Shown: positions 10,723 to 22,471, numbered from the stretch's first letter. The stretch: 64,000 bases of DNA from Pictodentalium vernedei (GCA_031216915.1 CM062290.1:163348453-163412452); one strand, 5' to 3'. The notes: generated by a model from the sequence alone, not told the origin. Program-made: numbers and translations.

Positions 10723-11276
10723 TTATAATCCCTGATGGGTACGGGTGTGGGATGGGAAAATCTCACCCGAGGGCAAGATATTTGGTCCAGACACGAGGCT
10801 TGCCGAGTGTCTGGATCAAATATCTTGTCCCGAGGGTCTGATTTTCCCATCCCACACCCGTACCCATCAGGGATTATTTTTCTCCCCCACCATACCTCGG
10901 TTACGTTAGCCAGAGGTAATCGGCGGTCACGTGCTGATATAATCAACTCATTTGGTATTCGTTGTTTTGAAAAACTAATGACACCATCGGAAAGAGCATG
11001 CAAAAGTTATGTATATACCAAAGGTATATACCACGAAATCAATTAGGAACGGTGGCATCTTGGGGTTTGAAGAGTTTTAGAGCATCAAACTTTGAACACA
11101 CGGCATTCTGATGACGGCAATATGAATTAGTTGGTAGCCAAAAACTATACATAGCGTCATAATAACGTTATAAATGTATAACGTCACGTGGGTGGGGTGG
11201 GATACATCTGTCTCTCCCTGCTATCTCACCCTGGACAGACGTATGTTACACATGCAGTGGGGGGAGAAATAAAAAT
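10723..11276 (+). mobile_element. Second hairpin-capped MITE (family C), nested in family B copy 4
   Basis: A 150 bp foldback opens the element. ATAATCCCTGATGGGTACGG (about 10728) pairs with CGTACCCATCAGGGATTAT (to about 10878), and the arms continue through GTGTGGGATGGGAAAATC and its mirror to a second inner stem (AAGATATTTGGTCCAGACAC / GTGTCTGGATCAAATATCTT). The body then has TIRs: GATTATTTTTCTCCCCCAC at about 10877 against GTGGGGGGAGAAATAAAAATC at about 11255. The body holds no ORF of note. The guest separates two parts of family B that are continuous in copies 1 and 3, so its outer limits, foldback included, are reasonably fixed. Confidence 0.7.
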
Positions 11277-11464
11277 CCGTTCCACACACATGTGCCGAAC
11301 AGAATTCGTCGAAGGATTATTTTAAAATAGAAACGAAATTTCACTGGATTTTTCAACAAATCGTGCACCACAATAACAATCTGAATCGATAGCGATAGCT
11401 GAACATAGTAACACGGATTCCCCTCGCAAATTTGGTTTAAAATGTGTTCTTATTGTTGATAGTT

Positions 11465-11532
11465 CGCTCCCTGAATTCCAATATGTTCTATGTGCCTAAT
11501 GATACAAAGATCACATTGGAACTCAGGGGATG
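11465..11532. mobile_element. 68 bp palindromic micro-element, copy P2
   Basis: It runs from CGCTCCCTGAATTCCAATAT to CACATTGGAACTCAGGGGATG, with the centre partly decayed (GTGCCTAATGATAC). AGTT lies at 11461-11464 and again at 11533-11536. Copy 3 of family B has the uninterrupted form (TTGATAGCTGTCAAATG). The site is the same as that of P4 in family B copy 2 (AACT, the reverse complement of AGTT). Confidence 0.8.
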
Positions 11533-11625
11533 AGTTGTCAAATGAATTGCTGAATTGCTGAGTGTCCTTGAATTGCATGAGTGCCATATCGATTAACCCA
11601 TTCACCCGCTTTTGTCGTGCTATGT

Positions 11626-13140
11626 GTATCCCCCACTCAGGACAGTCCCTATAGACCACAATTTCCTTTATGAATACCAATAGTAAATAGGTCTATAGTG
11701 TAATCATGTGTTAAATTCGTTGATATATAGTATTCGTGTCCAGTACTACTTTTGCATAACGAAAATTGTGTTTTTGTTAATTGGTCAACTTATTTTTTTA
11801 TTCGCGGCTTATTGTCTCTTCAAGTGAATGAAGCTTAGATTTTAAAAAAGAGTATCACCTTCCATGGTCTGTTTACTTTCTTGCGTGACTCTGTTGTTTT
11901 GTGAGGAAGCATTTCATTGGCTCAAGCGAATCCCTGTGTTATCAATGGGAATGCACACCGACTGTTCTCACATGCTGTAAGCCGAATTTCCCACGTTTTG
12001 TTCTTTGCACATTTTTCAATCTCTGTAATCTATCGGGTAACAATGAATACACACTACAGTCGTGACTATTACCTTATCGTCTTCGCAGAAATATTTCATT
12101 TTGATATTAAAAGAGTTCAAATTTTATTGCATTTGAAGTCTCATCCATTATTCCATTAATTACGAATACATGCGGTAAAAAAGCCGTTTCAACTGCTGAT
12201 GCAGTTAACTGCCTGTACTGTCTTATCAATAAAAATCACTTATTCGCCAATAATACATTTACGCATTTATTGGAATCAAAAGTTTTTTGGAAAACCGGAT
12301 GTGCCATTTTTGCCTTGTGAATTCCAACATGTACAGAGATGTGTTCAATGCGTTTTCAATTTGGTTACCTTGATTACAACCATGAAATTAGATTCAGTAC
12401 CGTGATTACATAAATGGGCTACGTAGCTAGGGGGATGCTCACCCCTCTAAAATTTTCGCAGCCCCCCAACCATTGGCCCAACACAAATTTCACATTACAT
12501 ATAGACCCTACATATAGGGCTACAACTCGACAAATGCTCCAGATTCTCTCTTCGAGTCCTGAATTTTGCAAAAAATTCTTGGTGTTGGAGGCCTAGTCCT
12601 AACTAGAACGCCCCGACTGTTACCCCTTCCTCTCACTTCCCTTCAAAGGAAATGGGAGGGGGTAACATCTGGAGGTCCTTGTTAAGAATAGGGGTTTCTC
12701 CACCCCATCCCAAAAAGTCCTTCCAAATATCATGCCCTCCCCCACCCCCCCCCCCCCCTCCCCAAACTGGCTAGGGCACATCCTATTTGAGAATCCTGGT
12801 CACACGCTTGGGACTGTGAATTTCGACCACACCGCGCAACTCTGAAGAATCTCAATTATCGAAAAAGAAGAGCTAGAACTTTGCATCTCATATGCTATTT
12901 CTGTTTACTTTTATTGAGTCAATCTTGATTTTGAAATATTTATTTAGGAAATCCCGACAGACTGGTCTAAGTGTGTAGCGACTAGATCGCGATCCGATCC
13001 AAAAAAGACACCATTTTTTATGATCACAGGACTGTACTTTATGACCTAGTTTCTCATCATTTATTTGTTTGTTTCTTATGGAATGGAAAATCGGTTCTCA
13101 TTGTAGGAAAGATATGAATTCGACCCTTCAGATCAAACGT
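11626..13140. other. Mostly unrecognised; repeat trace at 11970-12080; C run at 12735-12763
   Basis: The segment near 11990-12070 (CACATTTTTCAATCTCTGTA, ATCGGGTAACAATGAATACA, CACTACAGTCGTGA) resembles about 20625-20690 (CCCAATGTCTGTATTGCATC, GGATAACGTTGAATATACAC, TGCAGTCGTGA) and about 47425-47490, so it belongs to an unnamed dispersed family. The remainder shows nothing except a C-rich run. Confidence 0.45.
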
Positions 13141-13189
13141 CTTTTTTCGCTGTTATGGATATCGTTTTTAGCTCAACTTTGACGTAGTC

Positions 13190-13900
13190 AAATTTGAGGT
13201 TATGTCATGGCCGGTCTCTCCGTCCGTCAACAATTCAATACGGCTCAGGATAGAGGCCGTATTTATGAACCGATCTTTACGAAACTTCTTGGGTGCCTTT
13301 GTTATCTCCGTGGGACGAGAACGAGTGTTTTTGGGTGCAGTCCAAAATTCAAGATGGCCACAGGCAGCCATTTTGTACGGAAATTAGTGCAATCAGTTTT
13401 TTGTACAGAACTTCTGTATGAAAGTTCTGATTTGAATAAATTTTTGTATGAATGTTTAGTAACATGGAATACACCACATATAATACGGGTTCTCTACTCG
13501 TGCATAAATTATGGAAATTAGATGAACTTTGATTTATTCAGTGCTACATTTACTCAGTAAGTACAATATGTCAATACGACTCGGGCGGAGGTTGTATTTA
13601 TGAACAGACCTTCACGAAACTTCTTGGGTACCTTTGTTATCACCTTGGGACGAGAACGAGTATTTTTGGGTGCGGTCTGAAATTTCAGGATGGCCGCCGG
13701 CGGCCAATTAGGCATACTTTGATTTATTCAATGCTACTTATACACAGTAGGTGCACATTTAAATACGGCTCTGGTTAGAGGCATCTAACTGTCACCCACC
13801 TTTACAATACATTACCTGTACATTTGTTACAGGCTAGGGTCAGTATTTATGTACACACCTTTACAAAACTTTACATGTTCCTTTGTTATCAGGTCATTAC
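13190..13900. repeat. Diverged ~350 bp repeat, two good units and a decayed third
   Basis: Unit 1 (about 13228-13380) has ATTTATGAACCGATCTTTAC, GAAACTTCTTGGGTGCCTTT, GGGACGAGAACGAGTGTTTT and CAAGATGGCCACAGGCAGCC. Unit 2 (about 13573-13710) has the same motifs with a few changes, ending GGATGGCCGCCGGCGGCCA. A third, weaker unit (13760-13900) keeps TTTATGTACACACCTTTACAAAAC. The opening TCATGGCCGGTCTCTCCGTCCG is of a kind common in non-coding DNA of marine invertebrates. Small ORFs across it are incidental. Confidence 0.6.
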
Positions 13901-16126
13901 CTAGATGTGTGTCATTGCTGTGTCACATACTATACATGTACAAGTCTTACACAAGTTGAGCAACAGTATCCTTGACACTTTCATTTGTTGTACATGCCTA
14001 TGTTACTCTCGGCGGAGACTGGTCTCTACCTAACATGTGTGAAGGATCTCCTCTCTTGTTTCACTGAAAACTTTAATTTCATCAAAAGTTTGACCCGTAA
14101 ACGCTCCCAAGTTAAATTTAATTTTCCGAAGAAACTTCCCAAGAACAGAATAATCGTCTTTCTTGGTTATAATAAAGAAAATCTTCTGTAAGCACTATCT
14201 CGAGACCCATTATTCAGTAAATTGTAAGACAAATCCAAATGAACTATATATGTTTTCTTCTTCTGAATGCTCATGTGCAAACACTGAATATGAAGCCTTT
14301 CAAACACGATGTCGGCAACCTTCAATAGAACCCAAATGTGAACCCCAGCACTCAGCCAACTGGGAGTAAGTTATGTTTTTATACAATGCACTGTTTACTT
14401 GGTAAAATGTTTTATTGTGTTCAGTTGAACCCCTTGTGTGGTTAGATATTGATTACCCACGAAACAATGAATACTGAACATTCACGATGAGATCCCTGTA
14501 ACGATTGGCTTCTGTTGGTATTTGTACTATCTAGATAACTCACGAACATTCCTATTTTACTACATTCTGTAATGTACTGCTCTCTTGGAGAAGATGCAAA
14601 GGTTATATCTTCAAAACTGAATATATATCATTTAAGATTAATGATTCCGATGCACGTAATGTATCGAATGAATTAATGTTTATATACACAACAATTAGGA
14701 AAATTAATTTTGCCTCATTTTGGTTTCCTGTATCTAACATTTTCATTTCTGTTTTTTTGAGGATTTAACGCATTTATATAGATGGCAAACTTCGAAATGT
14801 CTGTTTGTTTGTCTGCTAGATCACCGATTCTCAATTAGAACTTGTTATGTGCGAATATGCTGGTGCAAATAATACTGAGGAGAGCATTTTTTTATGTTGG
14901 GATGTGGACTGGAACTGGAAATCGGGAAAGATGTAGGAAAAATAGACAAACGACTAGAAAGACACACAGAAGAGGACAATCCACGCCTTTCGCAATCTTT
15001 TGTAATTGCACCTTATTGGGGGTGTACATTTGGAAGAATACAGCTGTAACTACAAAAAGGTTAAAAAGTCCTAATTAGTTCCATGACCTTGGCATTTGAC
15101 CCATTCACCTGTAAATCCAAAATTAATCAGAACAACCTTGGGCTATTATGTGTAATAAGTGTTGAGTATTTTAACTTATGGTGAAAACATCCTGAAAATA
15201 ATCCAAACTAATATGAAGTGGATGACGGTGTTGCAGTCGGAGTTGTCTGCTTGCTTGTTCGTATGTTTCTTTGTGATATATTTTTGTCCACACGATATCT
15301 CAGCAACCATTAAAGAAACGGTGTGCAAACTTTTAACCTTTTAACCTTACCCAGAATTCTCTTTTGACCATTCAGCATATACAGGTCAACAGGACAAACG
15401 TCCACGTCTGCGAATCAGTGAATACATTTTTACATTAATTGCAGGTAAAGAAGGGTCCCCCAAAATACTTCATACTTCCAGTACTTTAACACTTCAACAC
15501 AGGGGACTAAATATCAAAATTTCAACCTGCAAATGTTCACCATAATGCAACAAGAAATTTAACCAATTACTTCTTTTTGGACAGAGCACAGCGAGCTTTA
15601 TCAAACAAAATTGAATTGGTTTAATTCATAGTCGTATAATTGGAAAATATTTTCTACTTACAATTTCGTTATTCGGACACTCATGTGTTAAGTGGCAGTG
15701 AACGAAAACCCAATCAGATAACACAAACTTTGTTACCTAATATGGCCGTCATCCATTTGCTACCTCAAAAATACCCGCTGCCTTCAGTTTCACGTCTTGA
15801 AATGGTCAGTGCGTACTGGCGAAGGACATTCCAGAGGGTAGCGCCGGTGTTTTTCCACATATCAAATGCGAAAGGTTCCATATTTTTAAGAACCAAAAAA
15901 GTATAATTCAAAGTGGATTTCGGTGGTCTAACTTTCCGCTTATCTTGGACGGTGAACTCATTAAATTGATTTAAAAGGTGTTTTGTGATATGGTCGTTCA
16001 CAAGGCGCGGTAAGTCTGTTCATACAGCGTCGAGTTGGAGGATTTTGAATTCTGAGGTAACCATACACGAAGCTTCTGGGTGCAGTTCGGTGACATCAAA
16101 AGAACTCTCTTGCTCGATCACGCTCA
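13901..16126. other. Mostly unrecognised, with degenerate repeat traces
   Basis: Two traces resemble widespread degenerate invertebrate repeats: TGTCTGTTTGTTTGTCTGCT at 14799, and CACACGATATCTCAGCAACC at about 15290. A foldback trace at 15555-15625 pairs TTTAACCAATTAC with AATTGGTTTAA. An open stretch on the minus strand at 15765-16001 (PPKSTLNYTFLVLKNMEPFA ... NVLRQYALTISRRE) could be a decayed coding fragment, but I cannot assign it. Confidence 0.4.
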
Positions 16127-16396
16127 ATTCGCCAAGTCGATCCAGTATCGTGTCGGACACTTTTATGAGCGGAGGAAGCCGGAGTACACGGAAAGATCCA
16201 CTGCGCAACGACGAGTGACTGTCGAACCCTTCGTCGTCGTGCCCTACGCCGTAGTACACAGCGCCACCGTGCTCCCAGATAGGCATTAGGTCTAATGCGT
16301 CTTGCCCAAACATAACCCAGATAACGCGGGTCAGGTTCGAAGCGTCAACCTTTTAATCGCAAGTCCAATACTCTAACCAATGAGCCTCAGTGTACC
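16127..16396 (-). mobile_element. tRNA-headed SINE
   Basis: On the minus strand the element opens near 16396. It has a tRNA-like head: A-box region GCTCATTGGTTAGAGTATTGG and B-box region GCTTCGAACCTG. The body follows, with TTTGGGCAAGACGCATTAGA, GTCTGACAG-type decay, and CGTGTACTCCGGCTTCCTCC near the 3' end. The same body order is present at 37481-37832, 49217-49423 and 30945-31325. Target duplications are not clear, and the 3' end is approximate. It is non-coding; ORFs across it are incidental. Confidence 0.75.
16333..16386 (-). promoter_or_regulatory. Internal pol III promoter (A and B boxes) of the SINE
   Basis: The A-box-like GGTTAGAGTATTGG and B-box-like GCTTCGAACCTG are spaced as in a tRNA gene and lie in the head of the SINE. 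The B box departs from GGTTCGANTCC at a few positions, so activity is doubtful. Confidence 0.55.
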
Positions 16397-16555
16397 CCAA
16401 CACGTGTTTTAATTCAAAGTCAGTGTTCTTTTTCAGACTCAGGTTAATAATTTTTAAATTCCTTTTTTTCAATGACTTCTATAAGTTGCGGGATCCCCGA
16501 CGAAGAAGGTACTTTGAATGCAGCTTAGTTGAATTGATTTTGTCAGGCAACAAAT

Positions 16556-16623
16556 TGTCCCTTGAGTTCCAATGTGTTCTATGTGCCTACTGGCACATAG
16601 GACACATTGGAACTCAGGGGACG
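16556..16623. mobile_element. 68 bp palindromic micro-element, copy P3
   Basis: It opens TGTCCCTTGAGTTCCAATGT and ends ACACATTGGAACTCAGGGGACG around GCC-TACT-GGC. AAAT stands on both sides (16552-16555 and 16624-16627). The first base is T where the others have C. This is a stand-alone copy, not inside family B. Confidence 0.85.
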
Positions 16624-16627
16624 AAAT

Positions 16628-19600
16628 GTATCGTTCGCTGTATCAGGAGTCCGTAGTAAAAAGCGATCCAACTTGAGAAATTTGAACTTGTAAATAAATA
16701 AGTACCCATCCCCATTGATTTATACATAGTGTGTTTGTTCTGTCGAATATTCATGAACTACGAAGAAGGAATTGCGTGCAGACTTTTCTCGTTAATCAAA
16801 TAAAGGGCAATGCTGAACAGCATGCATAACAATGCGTACTGATTGTAGTGTTTTTAGAAATTAAATATCGAATTTACGTCACTCATGTTCACAAGACTTG
16901 TCATTTTAGTAAGTAAGCAGAAGTCAATAGCGTGATATCTGTGGGTTGACCATGTGCATTGACATGTCAGGGTAAGAAATGTCAACCCCAAACGCATTGT
17001 TGATGGACGCATTCCGTTACTCGTCTGCGAAAGTCTCTTTTAATCCCTTGCATAAATGAATTCAGAAAAGAATAAACGGAAGCAGGAACAAAGAGGTTGC
17101 TCGCCTATGATGCACATTACTTAATCTGAAACACGTTAGTGATCCGAATATATCTCGAGTTGTAGGGAAATTTACAACGGCTTGGAATAATATTTTTATA
17201 TCACTAGACCAAATAACCCCGCTGTAATCCAGGCTGATATGAAAACCAGAGTCTCAGCTTTTCCAAATCCATATCATGCTCATCTCAAATGAGGCACACG
17301 TGACATCACTGACATGCGCCGATGTTCGAAACGACAAATTTCATACGTGAAGTGAAAACGAGCCTTTACACTCTTGACAAACATTCTATAATTTCATTCT
17401 TTTGTTTACATTTTAGGTGTCATATTTAATTTTCGATTAACCACTGTCAAATAATCAACAAATATTACAACAATTAATCAATCTGGGGAAAATCTGTGTC
17501 TTCAACTCAAAACTGAAGGCAGTTTGGAGTTTTCTTTCGAGAATTATCAACATCGATTGTGTTACTTTTATGACGGAACGTGACTAAGATATTCGCATAC
17601 GAGAAAATGTTGTTTCTTCACTTCCCTTACGATTGTCATCGTCTTTAGTGTTGCTTTGTTGAACCGATGATATTCTGTCATGTGATGCGATACTGGAAAG
17701 GGATAAAAATAAGTTACATGAAACTTGTGTATCACCCTGTTATCTGTGATCATGGATCGAACACAGAAAAAAAAATTAAAACAGAATTAAAAGGCTGATT
17801 CTATTGTAATTAACCCTTAACCAAGAGAAGTGATAAAATGATATTTGAAAACTAACCTAAAACTTCCTCTTTATTTCTGTCAAAACATAGCTAAACCATA
17901 GGTAGGAACATTGACTACATCGTGAGGTCGCAAAATCGTTTTGGTGAAAATAAAATTGTGTGGAAAGTGGGCAGATTTTATATACATATAGATTTTTGCT
18001 AGTTCTCGGAATCAGCTAATATAGTTGATATGAACAAGCCTGGTAAAGTTGTTAGATTCCATTGACACATATTGGTTAAAAAAAGTAATCATCTTTGCAG
18101 ACCATGGGGTTATCCTGTAAACTAGAAAACGAAACTAAATCTTCTATACATAGGTTTGTTGTAATTGTCAAAATACGCTGCAATGGCGGATCAAAAACAT
18201 GCACATCCCATCAAATTCGCGTTCAACATTGCACCAGTAGACGATCAATTTTATATGTATCTTTTACAAATCTCGCTAGCAGCAAACATACTGGCTTTCT
18301 ATCGACTTGTGGTGTTAGCTATAAAGTGAGAAATAGTGCAACATGCAACACGGCGGTAGTTGGCGTGTGTGCTTGAGTGTGTATATGTGAAGGGAGGGGG
18401 TGTGTCTTCCCGATTTGGCGAGAACCTCGACAATAGTGTTTGGGTTCCCACAACGATTTCTTTTAGTACATTGGCCAAACTCAAAATTGTGACATGACCC
18501 CTACCGGAGGTATAACAAGCTGGTACTCCGTTTGTGGAGCGTTTCTGACCCAGACCATCACAAAAGTGATGCTGAAGTTTTGTGGCCCGTATACAGAGAA
18601 GAAAAAATGTTTTTGATGGAAAAACGCGAAATTTCGTTGCATTTCGGAATAATGATTGTGTGAAGATACAAAAGGATTAGTGCTCACCAGAATGCGTCTT
18701 TCTGTTTTCTCCATTGTTTGAGTACAAGTGAGCCCAGGTCCAAGTAGAGACGTACCAGTTTTTCAGAACATTTTCGGGCAGGAAAACCGTCCCTGATTTC
18801 TTTATATGACACTAATTGGCCTGTCCTAAATTTCTCCAGTATACCAGGCGTTTTGAGGACATTGCCATGATATACCTCGACACTCGTTTTTACAAGGCAT
18901 GGTCACCATTCTTCCCAGCCTGAGCCGTTGTCAGTCATAACCAACTCTCGTGGACTGGATGTCATTTGGCTATGAGGCTTTTATCATCTATAAATTTCCA
19001 TCTATTCGATACCCACACAGGACAGATAGATTATCCCGCCGTGGATTCATGGTGCTTCCCTTCAGCGATTTGCGAAGTTTGTAACTCCCTTATACGAGTA
19101 TTAAGTTACGAAAGGATCAAAAAAGTTTCTTTGACAGTCAGACGTTTTCAAAGTGACACTTAATGCGTGAGATTTCTAGAATTACCCAAAGATCCAATCA
19201 ATGTGACCGACAAAGGAAAAATGTGTTTCGTTCCTTCAAGCAAGAGTTTGTCTCTAACCTAATTTTCACTTCCATTAGTTTTTTGTCTTTGTCAATAACT
19301 TACGCCGAATTGTTGAAATAAAAAAGAAAATCGTATTATCGTCAGTTTCATTAGATAATAATGTGTCTTTTGCAGTAAACGGATTACGAATATCATAAAA
19401 GGAAATGTAATGATTTTGATCAAGCTTTCCGGGATTGTTTCTCTAAGACTATTAGTATTGGCTGAATATCAATAGGCGGTGAAGAAGAAACGCAGACCGC
19501 CTGTGAGTTTGAATTTCTGCCATCATGTTATCTTTGTGATCTTTTATCCGAACATCTCTCAATTTCCATGTTCTGTAACCTGCTTTTAGATACGATTCGT

Positions 19601-20283
19601 TCCTGCTAACAATCACGCTCTTACTTACATACGATAATAGATTTGATACTGAACTTCCTCTCACACACAGTTGTAACATGCACAGTTGTGGCAGTTGGGA
19701 GGCCCAGCTTGACTAATTTGGAGTACAACATGTGTTAATTAAAAAAAAAGTTTCGTCACGACCACCACATGTATATTTCATTTATGCACAAATAGATTTC
19801 TAAGAAGCCTTTAGTTTTTGAACTGTAATCTCGACTGACTAATATCCAAACTACATCGTCAAGGCATACCTTCGACGAAGTCAAGCCTCCAAGATGTATC
19901 GTGAATATTTTATCAATCGAGACTTAAGCCATCAGATTTGGATGTCCCTCCAATGGGCACTTGAGTGATCACAGTGGGGACCCACCCATCGGTTATCTTC
20001 ATGGCACCTTTGTCTAATAATTATGTTAACAGTTTCGATCTATTCACAGTGTATTCCCCGGATAAAGCGATGGTTCATGGCACCATATCCTAAATCTTTC
20101 AACCCTATGCTCTTACATTATACCGTCGTAACCAAATTGTCTAAACGTAATTGGCGCAGCCACTTTGCATTTGTAGGGAGTTTAAGTAACAATTCGACCC
20201 GACAGTTCTTATCGACTGTAGCATTGAATAATTACTAATCTTCACAAAGGATGTGTTTTCATTTGTCAAATAAAGGTTAATTG
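16628..20283. other. Long non-coding stretch, nothing recognised
   Basis: About 3.6 kb with no recognisable gene, RNA gene or element ends. Short ORFs here show no domain. The segment near 19835-19925 shares CAAACTACATCGTCAAGGC-like sequence with CCAACTACATCATCAGAAAT at about 31514, so an unnamed old repeat may be present. Confidence 0.45.
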
Positions 20284-20715
20284 AAAGATTACGATTGAAC
20301 ACAAAGGGATGGTGTACGGAGAACTTGAATCAACGACCTGAGTTTTTACTGTATTTCGTGAGCGCTGAAGGGTCGAAGATTTCTATCTCCCGTAGTTCCC
20401 TACCTGGGTTGTGTTCTGTATTTATACCACGATTAAACTTGAATTTAGTGAATGAAGCTGATATAATTAAAGAAAAATGTCTGTTTACATTCTTGCTTGA
20501 CACTGTTCTGTGTCGAAACACTTTCATGCCATAACGTCACTCAGATGCGTAACGACCAATATCAGATACATTCGTACCCAATGTTCTCAAACGTAGGCCG
20601 AATTCCACACAGGATGTGTTTCTAACATACTTCCCAATGTCTGTATTGCATCGGATAACGTTGAATATACACTGCAGTCGTGATATAATTTCCATTACGC
20701 ACATGGAATTGAAAG
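20284..20715. repeat. Unnamed dispersed repeat
   Basis: GTGTACGGAGAACTTGAATC (20311) and TTCTGTATTTATACCACGAT (20418) match parts of 7245-7416 and, inverted, 47225-47490. CCCAATGTCTGTATTGCATC with GTTGAATATACACTGCAGTC (about 20630-20685) matches 11.99 and 47.43 kb. It is likely one or two related old MITE families; I cannot place the ends. Confidence 0.45.
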
Positions 20716-21090
20716 TGTGACTGGTGTTCCCCCACTCTGTCACCTTCATTGCGGTGTTCAGAAGAGGGTTATACTTGTTAGCATATGTTGATATATCTTA
20801 CCTCCTACAAGTATCTGGGCATTTCATTGGTCCAAAGACGTCACATGCAGACTGCATATAAAACCATATACTGCCTGTTAACATCAATATACGCTGACAG
20901 CTATGGGTAATCTCCCCTTTGTTCATTGATTATTCAAAATGGCGGCAGTCGATAAACGCTTCAAGTTGAAAGATTGATTGTTGGAAGCCTATATTTGGCC
21001 TGAAGTGCAGGTTAGGCAACTTAAAAGGCTTCATATTCTGTGGATGTGTGTCATGTTATCTTCGAAATGAAACTGTTTGGTATGTATGAA

Positions 21091-21156
21091 TTTGCCTTGT
21101 TACAATTTATGGGAGAGTGTCTGTAGGCACTCTCCCTTAAATTGTAACAAGGCAAA
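21091..21156. repeat. 66 bp hairpin
   Basis: TTTGCCTTGTTACAATTTAT and GGGAGAGTG pair with CACTCTCCCTTAAATTGTAA and CAAGGCAAA around an 8-base loop. Only one or two mismatches occur in 29 base pairs. It could be a micro-MITE or a hairpin RNA precursor. No target duplication is evident. Confidence 0.65.
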
Positions 21157-21251
21157 GACACGTGAACACATTGTGAGAATTCTCTCATTTAATTTTGATC
21201 GCTGTTGTTATTAGTTCTGTGCATCGATGCAGCAGTCGGTAGGATATATTC

Positions 21252-21407
21252 GTTACACAGTTTGTTGGTGGCCTAATTTCGTCCAATATGAAATTAACTG
21301 ACACCATATATACCATATTAGGCCACCAACAAACTGTTCGCTCTCGTCCAATATGAAATTAACTGACACCATATATACCATATTAGGCCACCAACAAACT
21401 GTGTAAC
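21252..21407. repeat. Palindromic element with an exact 58 bp internal duplication
   Basis: The ends GTTACACAGTTTGTTGGTGG (21252) and CCACCAACAAACTGTGTAAC (21387-21406) are inverted repeats. Between them a 58-base unit (CGTCCAATATGAAATTAACT ... CACCAACAAACTGT) occurs twice without a difference (21280-21337 and 21345-21402). A related copy without the duplication is at 46336-46480. Confidence 0.75.
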
Positions 21408-21409
21408 TA

Positions 21410-22318
21410 ATAATATACGCATGTTTACAAATTTTCAGTTTGCGATGATTTCAACACAGTTATGCCCCGCGAACTCAGAAGATTTAATATAAATTCCTGT
21501 ATGAAATTCCTATGAGTATGCTACATTCATGAACCAATTTCGATAAAACATCTCAAACAAGACCATTAACAAGTAATATTTCAGAACGTTTAGACAGCAA
21601 CAATTTTTACAAAGTTGTCTCCTCTTGAACATAAATCTAATACCGATTTTTGCATGAAATCCTTCTGTGCGCAACTTGTCTTACATAGGTGATTCTATTT
21701 TGATGACTTGCAAGTCGATATGAAATTATATCCAAATTTTCAAACTGCGATAATTTGGATTAAAATATATCCCATTGAACATAGATTTAAAATAGATTTA
21801 TGTTCGAAATCTTTGGGGTCGTAATTCCTCCTACATTTATCCCGATAAAAAATCGGAAATGCTCACAAGCAAGTTACATGTGCGTATGTCAAATTTCAAA
21901 GCTCCTCATTCAGACATGCATTCTTAAAATCCAAAAGTGTAGCATTAATCATCCTTAGTGATACTTGTAGTTTAATCCTCAGCACGCTGATGTCAAATAC
22001 CAAAATTTCGTGCAGCACATATTGTTTGACAAAAATGAATTGATAAAATTTCTAGTTGCATTATTGAAAATGTGGTGCTTGAAAATTGTTTTATGCACAT
22101 ACCGAAACTGTGTAGAGCACTGATGTGATTGCTTGTTTACTTATCCAATAACCATTATAGCTAGAAAAGATGTAGGAAAGGAGATGTGACAAACTAAATT
22201 ATAGTTTTAATATAATTTGTGATTATTTGGTAGACTAAAAAGGATGCGAAAGTGTTAATCCCTCAACAGACGCAACATGACTTTTGAGATTGCACGCCAA
22301 GGAATTATTTTTGTTCAA
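21410..22318. other. Non-coding, nothing recognised
   Basis: No gene or clear element between the palindrome and the minisatellite. Confidence 0.4.
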
Positions 22319-22471
22319 AGTACGGTACGGTACAGTGCAGTGCAGTGCAGTGTAGTACAGTGCAGCACAGTGCATTACGGTGCAGTACAGTACAGTGTAG
22401 TGCAGCACAGTGCTGTATTGTACGTACAGTGCTCTACAGTGCAATACAGTACAGTATAGTATAGTATAGTA
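22319..22471. repeat. Minisatellite built from a pentamer (ACAGT/GCAGT variants)
   Basis: About 150 bases made of five-base steps such as ACAGT, GCAGT, GTAGT, TACGG and GTATAGT. The repeats are uneven, so it is an ageing array. Open frames on both strands through it are a by-product of the period. Confidence 0.9.

Larger units (their letters stand above)
10662..11625 (-). mobile_element. Family B hairpin-capped MITE, copy 4, interrupted
   Basis: Left end TTTATTACACCCCTGTTCTATG matches copy 3 (63138 onward). The body resumes after a nested element at about 11277 (TCCGTTCCACACACATGTGC, then the AAATAGAAACGAAATTTCAC segment shared by the family). The right end is a decayed half of the terminal foldback (CGATTAACCCATTCACCCG, TTTTGTCGTGCTATGTGTA, about 11590-11620). 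The orientation is opposite to copies 1 and 2. It carries a nested element of about 550 bp (10723-11276) and the 68 bp palindrome P2. Confidence 0.7.

Noticed and set aside
14249-14368. Possible exon (CSCANTEYEAFQTRCRQPSI, then a GTAAGT donor-like site)
   Set aside because: One good donor-like site and four cysteines are not enough; no convincing acceptor, homologous domain or second exon was seen.
16020-16313. 97-codon minus ORF and opposing plus ORFs
   Set aside because: They lie in the tRNA-headed SINE, whose relatives at 37.5 and 30.9 kb do not keep the frame.
16333-16396. A genuine tRNA gene
   Set aside because: No cloverleaf with paired acceptor stem can be formed by eye; it is the head of a SINE.
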